Source: an uncultured Cytophaga sp. (lineage in GTDB: Bacteria; Bacteroidota; Bacteroidia; Cytophagales; Cytophagaceae). Taken from it: 43,460 nucleotides of DNA. Positions within the stretch are counted from its first letter, which is position 1. Each line of letters opens with the position of its first letter. A program made the translations under genes and the position numbers. This document shows positions 1 through 7,734 of this stretch, piece after piece. The notes beneath the pieces were generated by a model. The model saw only the letters and a list, made by a program, of their open reading frames with translations, searched no databases and was not told the DNA's origin. The DNA is taken from positions 1 to 43,460 of the forward strand of contig NZ_CALMGQ010000093.1 of assembly GCF_937863595.1 (NCBI RefSeq), in the 5' to 3' direction.

Positions 1-2
1 AA

Positions 3-215
3 ATCTACACATTTATTTTGTTTTTGAGCGTTACAATTGGTTTTGCTCAAACACCTTATTATCCTGCAACTTATTATAATACGGCTACAGGAACTGGCTA
101 TACATTAAAAACACAATTGTATAATATAATTAAATCAACAATTTCTATACCTTCTGTAACTTTACCAAAACATGTATGTACACCATCTAGGTGGCCTGTA
201 TTTTTGCGGCTATGA
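3..215 (+). pseudogene. 5' fragment of an endonuclease I family secreted nuclease
   Basis: The frame opens inside a signal peptide (hydrophobic run ending GFAQ) and continues with [20 protein letters not shown]. That is the N-terminal sequence typical of secreted Bacteroidota endonuclease I proteins (NucM/EndA type, PF04231), usually several hundred residues long. The similarity stops near position 140, and the remaining codons to the stop at 215 are simply the antisense of the facing isomerase gene. The start codon lies just off the left edge. All catalytic residues of the family would be further downstream and are absent, so no functional nuclease is encoded here. The fragment is either a deletion remnant or an assembly chimera. 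Family assignment rests on a short stretch and is moderately sure. Confidence 0.55.
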
Positions 216-520
216 CAGATAAAGAATTGAGATCCGCCTGTGTCCTTGCCTCTATGGGCCATAGATAAAACGCCACGATCGTGATGTTGGCTAGGGTTTT
301 TTGTTTCACATTTAATAGAATACCCTGGGCCACCAGCACCAGTACCGTCTGGGCAACCACCTTGAACCATAAAATCTTCAATTACACGGTGGAAATTTAA
401 GCCATCGTAATAACCGCTTTTTGCCAATTTAACAAAGTTTGCTACTGCAATAGGAGTATCTTGATCAAAGAATTCTACTTTCATTACACCTTTACTTGTG
501 TGAATTTCGCCTGTTGTCAT
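98..520 (-). CDS. Cyclophilin-type peptidyl-prolyl cis-trans isomerase, 3' end replaced
   Basis: Cyclophilin-type prolyl isomerase (PPIase) that catalyses cis-trans isomerisation of Xaa-Pro bonds during protein folding. There is no signal peptide, so it is probably cytoplasmic. The fold is almost complete: FHRVI with the catalytic Arg, [20 protein letters not shown] and [15 protein letters not shown] are all clear. Bacterial single-domain homologues of this type run about 145 residues and continue past VD.I with a short charged strand. Here the last nine residues (ILYNCVFNV) are instead the antisense of the endonuclease I fragment, so the native C-terminus is lost. The ATG at 520 gives the expected family N-terminus ([17 protein letters not shown]). 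The gene may still encode a folded protein if the junction is real, but an assembly artefact at the contig end is equally possible. Confidence 0.85.
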   Translation of the reverse strand: MTTGEIHTSKGVMKVEFFDQDTPIAVANFVKLAKSGYYDGLNFHRVIEDFMVQGGCPDGTGAGGPGYSIKCETKNPSQHHDRGVLSMAHRGKDTGGSQFFICHSRKNTGHLDGVHTCFGKVTEGIEIVDLIILYNCVFNV

Positions 521-615
521 AATGTATATATATTATTTTGGAATTATATCGTGTGTAAAAGTACTAAATTAAATAGGAGTTTTGGTAACGAATTATGAAA
601 TATGCCAATATTGAT

Positions 616-2343
616 TTATTGCTTCTCTCCTACTTTATTTATTTTATAACTTGTTTTACCTGTTTCTACAATGTAAAGCTTGGCATTGGATGAATCTGCT
701 TTAATCGAAACAGCTTTAATTAATTTCGTTTCAATTCCATCTTGATTTATCAAACACCATTTTTTAGAACGCATCACAGGTATAGGCATTACATTCGTTG
801 TGTCCATATAGTTATATATGTAGGTAGAAACAATTGTTCCATCTGTTCGAAGTAAAGACCAAAAATTATCTTTATTAACTTTAATGTGATTTGGATCTGT
901 AAGCAGGATTGCATTATATTCCGATGCCAGTATTCGTTTACCAGAGATATCGAATAATCCTTTTTTATCATTTTCAGAAACAATATAAAAATGTTTTTTT
1001 CCTAATTGACCTGATTCTATGCTTGAGAATTTTGGTTCAAGTATATACGTTCCATTCTCATTAATGAGTCCTAATTTTCCATCTTTTTTTACAGTTGCAA
1101 ATCCGTTTGCGAACTTTTCAGTTTCATCAAAACCGGTATCAAATTTATTTTTGTTGGTTTTACCATTATAATAATACCCTAGATTACCTTCTTGTACGCG
1201 AATAAATTCAATAGAATCGGATGCATTGATTTTTTCAAATGTGCTAGATTTGAAAATGTTGGATGTTATTGGTACTAATAATTGCTGATCGTTTCCATTA
1301 ATAGATCCTATATAATATTCTTTAGTTTCAGAAATAGATAATTGTTTAAATGTTGGTTTTACAATAAAAGAATCTTTTAAATCGATTATGCCAAATGTTT
1401 GGTCTTTTGCAACTACTGCAACGCCATTGTTAAAGTCACTAGCATAAATGTATTTAGGCTTTATATATACTTTCCCTTTTATGGAAGCGTATCCAAATAG
1501 ATTGTCTTTTTTAATTCTAAAATACCCATTACTGTATGGCGCGATGGATTGATATTCTACAGGTAATAAAATTCCACCCGACAAATCTAACAAGCCATAT
1601 TTAGAACCATTTTTTGCAATTAAAATATTCGTTTTAAAGACATCTATTGAATCGTAGGTTGGATTTAATGTTACCTTTCCGATGTTATTGAATATTCCCC
1701 ATTTGCCATCTTGATCAAAAATAATATCTCTTGGCGAAATCTTTTTTACGTGTTCAATATTTGGTTCTAATAAAAAGCCACCATTCACGTGATTCACTAC
1801 GCCTAATTTGCCATCTTTTTGAATTAAAGAACAATTTGGCGAGAGCACTTGTGCAACCGTATATTGAGGTGTTATAATATATTTTGTTTTGTCTTCATCA
1901 AATAAACCCCATACATTTTCTTTTTTTATCCAAGTCAATTCTGTTCCGTGTATGGCATACATATCTGTAAATTGATGAGCCAAAACATTTCTACCTTTAT
2001 CGTCTATTAGTCCCCACAGTCCATCTTTTAAAGCCCAAGCCTTATTGTATCTAAAGTTTAATATTTTTTCATATTGAACAGGAACTATTAAGTTTCCATT
2101 GCAATCTAAAACACCGCATAAGTTTCCTCTTTGAACAATTGCTTTATTACTACTGAATGGGGAAACTTTTGTAAATATAGGTTCCACAACCATCATGCCC
2201 ATTAAATCCGCATACCCCCAAGCCTTTTTCTCTTTATCGTAATATGGAAAAAGGTCTTCAGGACAACTATTACCTTGTTGAGCCGCAACTTGAAGGCTTA
2301 ATCCAAGTAGGCAAAAACAAATTATTTTTTGAATCAATTTCAT
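616..2343 (-). CDS. Secreted WG-repeat protein
   Basis: A 575-residue exported protein. It has an N-terminal signal peptide (KIICFCLLGLSLQVAAQ) followed by about 13 tandem repeats of roughly 35-45 residues with the WG-repeat pattern (W/F/L/Y-G-x-hydrophobic-D-x-x-G...P-x-Y/F). Examples are WGLIDDKG, WGIFNNIG, YGLLDLSG, FGIIDLKD and LGLINENG, each followed by a proline and an aromatic residue. WG repeats (PF14903) form beta-rich repeat domains common in Bacteroidota; the molecular role is usually unknown. No catalytic domain and no T9SS sorting domain are visible, so a periplasmic or outer-membrane-associated location is inferred. It stands alone on the minus strand between the isomerase and the glycosylase genes. 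The ATG at 2343 is chosen because it directly starts the signal peptide. Confidence 0.85.
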   Translation of the reverse strand: MKLIQKIICFCLLGLSLQVAAQQGNSCPEDLFPYYDKEKKAWGYADLMGMMVVEPIFTKVSPFSSNKAIVQRGNLCGVLDCNGNLIVPVQYEKILNFRYNKAWALKDGLWGLIDDKGRNVLAHQFTDMYAIHGTELTWIKKENVWGLFDEDKTKYIITPQYTVAQVLSPNCSLIQKDGKLGVVNHVNGGFLLEPNIEHVKKISPRDIIFDQDGKWGIFNNIGKVTLNPTYDSIDVFKTNILIAKNGSKYGLLDLSGGILLPVEYQSIAPYSNGYFRIKKDNLFGYASIKGKVYIKPKYIYASDFNNGVAVVAKDQTFGIIDLKDSFIVKPTFKQLSISETKEYYIGSINGNDQQLLVPITSNIFKSSTFEKINASDSIEFIRVQEGNLGYYYNGKTNKNKFDTGFDETEKFANGFATVKKDGKLGLINENGTYILEPKFSSIESGQLGKKHFYIVSENDKKGLFDISGKRILASEYNAILLTDPNHIKVNKDNFWSLLRTDGTIVSTYIYNYMDTTNVMPIPVMRSKKWCLINQDGIETKLIKAVSIKADSSNAKLYIVETGKTSYKINKVGEKQ

Positions 2344-2414
2344 ATATTCTGTATTGGTATAATTTAATAATGCTATTTATATAATTTGGTTACACGTATT
2401 TATAATAAATTAAT

Positions 2415-3011
2415 TTACACTTTACTCACCCATTTGGTTCCATCTATATAAAATCGCCAAGGTTTATCTTTGTATTCTTCCGCATAGTCTATTCCTACGC
2501 GTTTAGTGGCATGAATGAACTCTACAATAATATTTCGATCTTCAATCCAAACCGTGTTACCGGTTAATGATAGTTTATTGTGTAATTTATTTATGCCTAG
2601 TGCTTTTGATACGGATCCAGGACCTGATGTAATTGTTTTATTAAGAGTATGTTTATTTCTGCGTTTCATCATTATTTCAATACCTTCCAGTGGTTCAATA
2701 GAACGTATTAAGATTGCATGTGGCTTGTCTTTCTGATTTGTGATTACATTGAATAAATTGTGTATACCATAACACACATATACGTAAGCTATAGCACCTT
2801 CCATATAAAACACTTCTGTTCGCGCAGTTTTTTTATTTCCATAGGCGTGAGAAGCTTTATCTTCTGGTGCCATATAGGCTTCTGTTTCTGTAATGATCCC
2901 TGAAGTTATTTCTCCATCTATATTTGTCACCAATACTTTCCCTAATAAATCTTTACTTATTTGAAGTACGTCTTCACGCAAATAAAAAGACGTATCAAGT
3001 TTTTTGTTCAC
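2415..3011 (-). CDS. mpg: DNA-3-methyladenine glycosylase (AAG/MPG family)
   Basis: Base-excision repair enzyme that releases 3-methyladenine and other alkylated purines from DNA. The AAG/MPG family signature is clear: [18 protein letters not shown] near the N-terminus, [15 protein letters not shown] with the conserved catalytic Glu, [27 protein letters not shown] and [13 protein letters not shown]. Length is about 198 residues, normal for the family. I prefer the GTG start at 3011, four bases after the stop of the upstream gene, giving [14 protein letters not shown]. The longer reading from a TTG at 3044 would overlap the SpmAB-like gene by 29 bases and add residues with no family counterpart. 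The tight spacing suggests co-transcription with the upstream membrane protein, although the two functions are not obviously linked. Confidence 0.9.
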   Translation of the reverse strand: MNKKLDTSFYLREDVLQISKDLLGKVLVTNIDGEITSGIITETEAYMAPEDKASHAYGNKKTARTEVFYMEGAIAYVYVCYGIHNLFNVITNQKDKPHAILIRSIEPLEGIEIMMKRRNKHTLNKTITSGPGSVSKALGINKLHNKLSLTGNTVWIEDRNIIVEFIHATKRVGIDYAEEYKDKPWRFYIDGTKWVSKV

Positions 3012-3015
3012 GATA

Positions 3016-4266
3016 TTATCCAAAGAATAAAATTGATACAACAATTGCAGCTATCATACTTGCAAAATCAGCAAACAGACCATAGCTAATGGCATAACGT
3101 GTATTCTTTACTCCTACAGAACCGAAGTACACTGCAACAATGTAGAACGTTGTATCAACAGCTCCTTGAAATATACACGATAAGCGACCTGTAAAAGAAT
3201 CTGCTCCATACTGTGTCATGGTGTCAATCATTAGGGCTCTAGATCCACTCCCACTTAATGGTTTCATTAAGGCCGTTGGTATTGCTTGAGCAATTTCTAT
3301 TACGCGTTGATTGTTACTTGATAGGTGTTTAACACCCACAATGATTATGTCAAACGCACCGCTTGCTTTGAATAAGGTTATTGCAGACAATAAACCTACT
3401 AAATAGGGAATGATTCGAATGGCAACATCGAAGCCTTCTTTGGCACCTTCAATGAAAACCTCAAATACATTTAATTTTTTATAGAGACCATACCAAAGAA
3501 AAAATATTATGACTGAAAATAAAATAATGTTACCCGAAAGTTCAGAATAGAGCTTAATCAAATTTGGTGTTAATTGTAAAAAAAACGCAATTAAAATGGA
3601 GATAAAAAAGGTTATTCCTATTAATGATAGTAATAATGTTTTATCTAAAAAATTTATTTTTTGTTTGATACCAACTAATATCATACCAACCAAGGTAGCA
3701 ACGAATGTAGTAATGAGTATAGGTATAAATACATCACTCGGACTACTAGAGCCCAACTGGGCTCTGTACATAAATATATTGATTGGAATGATGGTTAAAC
3801 CAGATGTATTTAATACCAGAAACATAATTTGAGAATTAGAGGCAGTATCTTTAATGGGATTTAATTCTTGTAAACCTTGCATGGCTTTTAATCCTAAAGG
3901 CGTAGCTGCATTGTCGAGCCCCAACATATTCGCAGAAAAGTTCATTAAAATATTTCCTAATACAGGGTGACCTTTAGGAATATCAGGAAATAGTTTTGAG
4001 AAAAAGGGAGCAATAAAGTTTGATAATTTTTCGATTAAACCTGCTTTTTCAGCAATTTTTAACAAGCCAAGCCAAAGGGTTAATATACCTGTCAACCCAA
4101 TTGCTAATTCAAAAGCACCTTTTGAAGAATCAAATAAGGCAACAACCATTTCAGGAATGGCATTTAAATTATACAGAGAACTTGTTTCTGGTAGGGCAAA
4201 TGTGCGAATGAGGCCTAATAAAAAAGCAATTGTGAAAAATCCAATCCAAATATAAGCTAAAAGCAT
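3016..4266 (-). CDS. SpmA-SpmB fusion, nucleoside-recognition (Gate) domain membrane protein
   Basis: A 416-residue polytopic inner-membrane protein with about ten hydrophobic segments. The N-terminal half matches spore maturation protein A ([51 protein letters not shown]). The C-terminal half matches spore maturation protein B ([51 protein letters not shown]). Each half carries a Gate/nucleoside-recognition domain (PF07670). In Bacillus the two are separate proteins involved in spore-core maturation; in Bacteroidota they occur as one fused gene in organisms that do not make endospores, so the role here is unknown, possibly transport. The ATG at 4266 fits the first membrane segment. The next gene starts at most a few bases after its stop. 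Confidence 0.87.
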   Translation of the reverse strand: MLLAYIWIGFFTIAFLLGLIRTFALPETSSLYNLNAIPEMVVALFDSSKGAFELAIGLTGILTLWLGLLKIAEKAGLIEKLSNFIAPFFSKLFPDIPKGHPVLGNILMNFSANMLGLDNAATPLGLKAMQGLQELNPIKDTASNSQIMFLVLNTSGLTIIPINIFMYRAQLGSSSPSDVFIPILITTFVATLVGMILVGIKQKINFLDKTLLLSLIGITFFISILIAFFLQLTPNLIKLYSELSGNIILFSVIIFFLWYGLYKKLNVFEVFIEGAKEGFDVAIRIIPYLVGLLSAITLFKASGAFDIIIVGVKHLSSNNQRVIEIAQAIPTALMKPLSGSGSRALMIDTMTQYGADSFTGRLSCIFQGAVDTTFYIVAVYFGSVGVKNTRYAISYGLFADFASMIAAIVVSILFFG

Positions 4267-4347
4267 AGTTTGATTCGTTAAACTTTAGTAATTTTAATTA
4301 AGTAAATTTAATTAAATAAACCCAAATCAAATTAATAATCAGCAACT

Positions 4348-5082
4348 ATGTTTAAAAGCTCTTTATTTTTCAAGTCAATAACTCTTAGTGTATTAACATT
4401 GGGTATTCAATTCATGACATCTGCACAAGTAGAAGAGGTACCTTTAAAAGCTAAGAAAAATAGTATTAAAATTAGTCCAACCGCTTTTGCAGTATCTACC
4501 TTTGCACTTTCGTATGAACGGTATATTTCAACCAGTGTTTCAGTACAAATTAGTGGTGGATATATGTCTGCATCTAAAAGTTCAGATAAATCTAATAATA
4601 ATGGTTTAAATCTGTTTGGGACTAATAATAACAATACATCTACACCTACAGCTTCAAAAGATAAAGCATCTGGTGGTTTTGCAGAGTTAATGGTTAAGGT
4701 TTATTTTTTGAAAGGAAAATCAGTAATGAGTGGATTATACTTTGCTCCTTATGGACGTTATGGCCAAAATAGTTTTGAAATAAATAGATCGATTACACCT
4801 TACAATAACAATTATTATAATAACCCGTACCCGACTCCAATACAATATCCAGCATTTAAATACACCATTGAATCTTATGAAGGTGGAGCTGTATTCGGTT
4901 ATCAGTTGATAGCTGGTAACGCATTTGTATTAGACATGTATCTAGGCGGTGGACTAAAAGTTTCTAATAATTCTTCACCACTTTTCTACCAGAAAAGCGA
5001 TCGTAGTTTTTCAATTTTAGAATCACAAGACTATACGGGGATTAGACCTAAAGTTGGTTTTAGAATTGGATTCGTTTTCTAG
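4348..5082 (+). CDS. Predicted outer-membrane beta-barrel protein
   Basis: A 244-residue exported protein. The signal peptide ends near TSAQ (residues about 1-27). The mature part has alternating hydrophobic/aromatic strands typical of small outer-membrane barrels: AFAVSTFALSYERYIS, FAELMVKVYF, SGLYFAPYGRYG, GGAVFGYQLIAG, FVLDMYLGGGLKVS and the last strand PKVGFRIGFVF, which ends in Phe as barrel proteins do. The Asn/Ser/Thr/Lys-rich insert (about residues 75-105) and the Asn/Tyr/Pro-rich insert (about 150-172) are probably extracellular loops. It resembles DUF3575-like barrels, but I cannot name a function. It is a single-gene unit on the plus strand, convergent with the next operon and ending three bases before it. 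Its terminator lies inside that facing gene. Confidence 0.75.
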   Translation: MFKSSLFFKSITLSVLTLGIQFMTSAQVEEVPLKAKKNSIKISPTAFAVSTFALSYERYISTSVSVQISGGYMSASKSSDKSNNNGLNLFGTNNNNTSTPTASKDKASGGFAELMVKVYFLKGKSVMSGLYFAPYGRYGQNSFEINRSITPYNNNYYNNPYPTPIQYPAFKYTIESYEGGAVFGYQLIAGNAFVLDMYLGGGLKVSNNSSPLFYQKSDRSFSILESQDYTGIRPKVGFRIGFVF

Positions 5083-5085
5083 GAA

Positions 5086-6111
5086 TTATTTAATCAACAT
5101 ATATCCACTAATAATGCCGGCCTTGAAAGATTCTCTTTCGAGGCCTTTTTTATTATATATATGTATTGTCGAACGTTGAGAATAATCGCCTGCATCGCTT
5201 ACCACAATATCACCATTGGTTTGATTGATGGTGAGTCCATAAAAAGTTTTTCCTAAAGCTGAAATACAAATATCTTTTGTGGAATTTATATTTTGTGTGT
5301 TTAATTTATAGACATCATTTTCAATCCAATATATATGTTTATCTAGTATGCTATAATGAATTTTAGAAGCCAAACTATTAAATGTTGTAGCAGTAATATT
5401 TCTGACTATACTCCTATCTACAGGATTGATGCATTTTAATGATGGATAAATCGATTTGCTTTGATTTCCATCACATAATAACCAGATAAAATTATTATCA
5501 TCAATAGCAATTGAAGAGCTTCCAAAGCCTATATCAATACTATCTTTTAATACTTCTGCTGCAACATCGATCAAATATAGATATTTACTTTTTGGACTTG
5601 TTACGTACATGGTATCCTTATATTGAAGAATTTCTTCTGTCCAATAATTGATCGTAATTTTCTTTTCTATGTCCAGTGATTGGGTATTTAATATTGAAAC
5701 ACCTTTGCCGTATAAATCTGTCACATATGCTTTGTATGTTTTGGAAAATGCAATGTATCTTGGTGATATTAATCCAGTGATGGTATTCGTATTTAAAAAA
5801 TCGGAATTCAAAATTTCAATTTTTGAAGAATTGTTAACAACTAAGAAAAAATTATTCTCATAAAAATAGAGCGATTGACATACATCGCCTGCTGTTTTAT
5901 TATTTTTAGCGAAATAAATATCTTGTGTAACAGTTTTTTGAGCAGAATCATAAAAACTCACACTGCCATTGCCTGATTGAAAATTACCCTCATTAACGAC
6001 ATAGATACCTTTCTTTTGTAAATCCGGCAAAGGATCAGATTCCTTTGCCGGTGGTTTACAAGAGATACAAATAAAAACAATAACAAGTAGTCGAATGGAT
6101 ATTGTTTGCAT
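5086..6111 (-). CDS. BtuG-like surface beta-propeller lipoprotein, probable cobalamin capture
   Basis: A 341-residue lipoprotein: the signal sequence ends in a lipobox (IVFICISC), giving an acylated Cys near residue 18. The mature part opens with KKGIYVVNEGNFQSGNGSVS and carries repeated YVTD, YVTS, IWLLCDG and IVVSDAGD strands. This is the YncE/DUF5074-type beta-propeller seen in Bacteroides BtuG, a surface lipoprotein that binds vitamin B12 and sits on BtuB. The cobalamin function is inferred from this similarity plus position: it is the third gene of a riboswitch-controlled operon after a BtuB-like receptor and a DUF4465 protein. Its ATG overlaps the stop of the upstream gene by one base (TAATG), implying translational coupling. 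A generic quinoprotein-amine-dehydrogenase-like propeller is the alternative name. Confidence 0.75.
   Translation of the reverse strand: MQTISIRLLVIVFICISCKPPAKESDPLPDLQKKGIYVVNEGNFQSGNGSVSFYDSAQKTVTQDIYFAKNNKTAGDVCQSLYFYENNFFLVVNNSSKIEILNSDFLNTNTITGLISPRYIAFSKTYKAYVTDLYGKGVSILNTQSLDIEKKITINYWTEEILQYKDTMYVTSPKSKYLYLIDVAAEVLKDSIDIGFGSSSIAIDDNNFIWLLCDGNQSKSIYPSLKCINPVDRSIVRNITATTFNSLASKIHYSILDKHIYWIENDVYKLNTQNINSTKDICISALGKTFYGLTINQTNGDIVVSDAGDYSQRSTIHIYNKKGLERESFKAGIISGYMLIK
5119..5151 (+). terminator. Rho-independent terminator embedded in the facing CDS
   Basis: On the plus strand, 5119-5130 pairs with 5134-5145 (12 bp, one G-U wobble, 3-base loop) and is followed by six T at 5146-5151. It sits 37 bases after the stop of the beta-barrel gene, a good position for an intrinsic terminator. 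The same DNA encodes part of the C-terminal region of the BtuG-like protein on the minus strand, so the stem is constrained by both functions. Confidence 0.75.
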
Positions 6112-7730
6112 TAGTTTATTTTAATTATTTTTTGTGCTGTTGTGCCTATACGTATATAGTAAATTCCATTATCCCAGTTTGATGCGTCAATGTTCATTGT
6201 TTCCGATATTGTTTTACTTGTAACGATTGAGCCAGTCACATCATAAATATAAAGTTCTTCTCCAATAATGGATTGATCTAGCACTGAAATATTAAATTGG
6301 CTAGCAGATGGATTTGGGTAAACTTGAATAATTTGCTTGTTTGCTTTAACGATTGAAGTAGCCATATCATTTTGATTGATAACGCCGATAGCATCCAAAT
6401 CAAACCCACTAGATGCAAAAGGTGTTGCATATGGATCATTGATTGGATTGCCCAATGAATCTTTTGAGGACACAGCTAAATCAATTGTTCCTATTACATC
6501 AATAATTTTTACATGCGTAATATTATTAATGTCTAATAATGCATTGTTTTTCAATTCTTCTAAGTCAAATGGTGTGCCGTAGCTAGCTACATATTTACCT
6601 GCTAAATTATAAATTAAAGAAGCATCCATTGGTTCAAAACCGCCTAATTGGGATGTTGCATTGGTTTTAGAAACAGATGGGAAACGTACATAATTAATAC
6701 CATCTGAACTTACTTCTACGAAAGCCAATTCTAGAAATTGAATTGTACCAACATTAAATCCGTTTTCAAAAACTGCAAAATCGGGGCCTACTCCATTTTT
6801 TATTGGAACTGGGAATTCTAAAATTGCAATACCATTATCTCCCAAAGAAACAATACCGTTTGCACCAGCTTTAAGTGTACCATTAATTTCTTCACCAGCA
6901 CTTGCGTAACCTCCATTAGGGTGTGCGAAATCTTGAAATCCTCTAGTTACTGTACAAGTCGATGCCCAAGATTTAAATATCGAACTGTCTTTATAAATTG
7001 CCTGCTTGCTGCCATTTACAACTGCCTCGTCATATAATGGTTCATTAAAATGATCCATCGCAAAATAGCTTGGTGTATTCATGCCATAATCTCCATTATC
7101 TGTTGATTTTAATAAGAAAATCAAACTATCAATAACGCCTAACGATCTAAGATCAATCCATCTCCAAGTACTTAATACATAATCTTTCGAATTATCATCA
7201 AATGTAAAATCAGCTAACTTTACTTTCACCGTGTCACTTATAACAGCATTATTTCTATATCCTGTTATAGCTAATTGAAAATAATCCGGATCGGAACCCA
7301 TTGCGCCACCAAATTTTTTAGCAAATGCATCTCCATTCAACATGGATAGTGCAGCATAGGTTGTATTGGCTACATAAAACCCAGTCACTTCTTTTGTTTT
7401 AGCAGAATTTTTTAATTGTATTATTGATTTGTTTCTTCCAATAGCAAATTGGGATGAACCTCCTACTCCACCTCCTGTATATACACTGTATTGATTTGTA
7501 TATCCTTCAGTTGTTACGTCAGTATGATTTGAATAACCGAAACCAGTTGACCAATAACCAGAATTTTTTATTTTAAAATAAGCATCGCCATCTGTAAAAC
7601 CTTTTGAACCATCTGCTCCGATCCAATATCCATTTGCATCTAATGGAAGATTGTCAAATGTTGATGTATTTTGTGCAACTCCATAAAGCGAATGTGCAAC
7701 GAGTAATAGACATGTGTATAGTTTTTTCAT
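6111..7730 (-). CDS. DUF4465 (BtuH-like) cell-surface protein with T9SS sorting domain
   Basis: A 539-residue secreted protein. After a signal peptide (about residues 1-19, ending GVAQ), residues about 24-230 form a DUF4465 domain (STFDNLPLDANGYWIG; GFTDGDAYFKIKN; GFYVANTTYAALSML; TWRWIDLRSLG). Residues about 245-450 form a second beta-rich domain (GNDGIAILEFPVPIK-like region with DFAVFENGFN and FVEVSSDGINYVRFP). The last 75 residues are a type A T9SS C-terminal sorting domain (VYPNPSASQFNIS; NGIYYIRIG). DUF4465 is the fold of Bacteroides BtuH-type B12-binding lipoproteins as I recall it. Here the protein would reach the surface through T9SS instead of as a lipoprotein. It lies four bases downstream of the BtuB-like gene and is coupled to the BtuG-like gene. 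The B12 role is inferred from operon and riboswitch. Confidence 0.75.
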   Translation of the reverse strand: MKKLYTCLLLVAHSLYGVAQNTSTFDNLPLDANGYWIGADGSKGFTDGDAYFKIKNSGYWSTGFGYSNHTDVTTEGYTNQYSVYTGGGVGGSSQFAIGRNKSIIQLKNSAKTKEVTGFYVANTTYAALSMLNGDAFAKKFGGAMGSDPDYFQLAITGYRNNAVISDTVKVKLADFTFDDNSKDYVLSTWRWIDLRSLGVIDSLIFLLKSTDNGDYGMNTPSYFAMDHFNEPLYDEAVVNGSKQAIYKDSSIFKSWASTCTVTRGFQDFAHPNGGYASAGEEINGTLKAGANGIVSLGDNGIAILEFPVPIKNGVGPDFAVFENGFNVGTIQFLELAFVEVSSDGINYVRFPSVSKTNATSQLGGFEPMDASLIYNLAGKYVASYGTPFDLEELKNNALLDINNITHVKIIDVIGTIDLAVSSKDSLGNPINDPYATPFASSGFDLDAIGVINQNDMATSIVKANKQIIQVYPNPSASQFNISVLDQSIIGEELYIYDVTGSIVTSKTISETMNIDASNWDNGIYYIRIGTTAQKIIKIN

Positions 7731-7734
7731 GATA

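Noticed and set aside
3012..3044. TTG start giving a longer glycosylase
   Set aside because: It overlaps the upstream gene and adds residues not expected in the family; the GTG at 3011 fits better.
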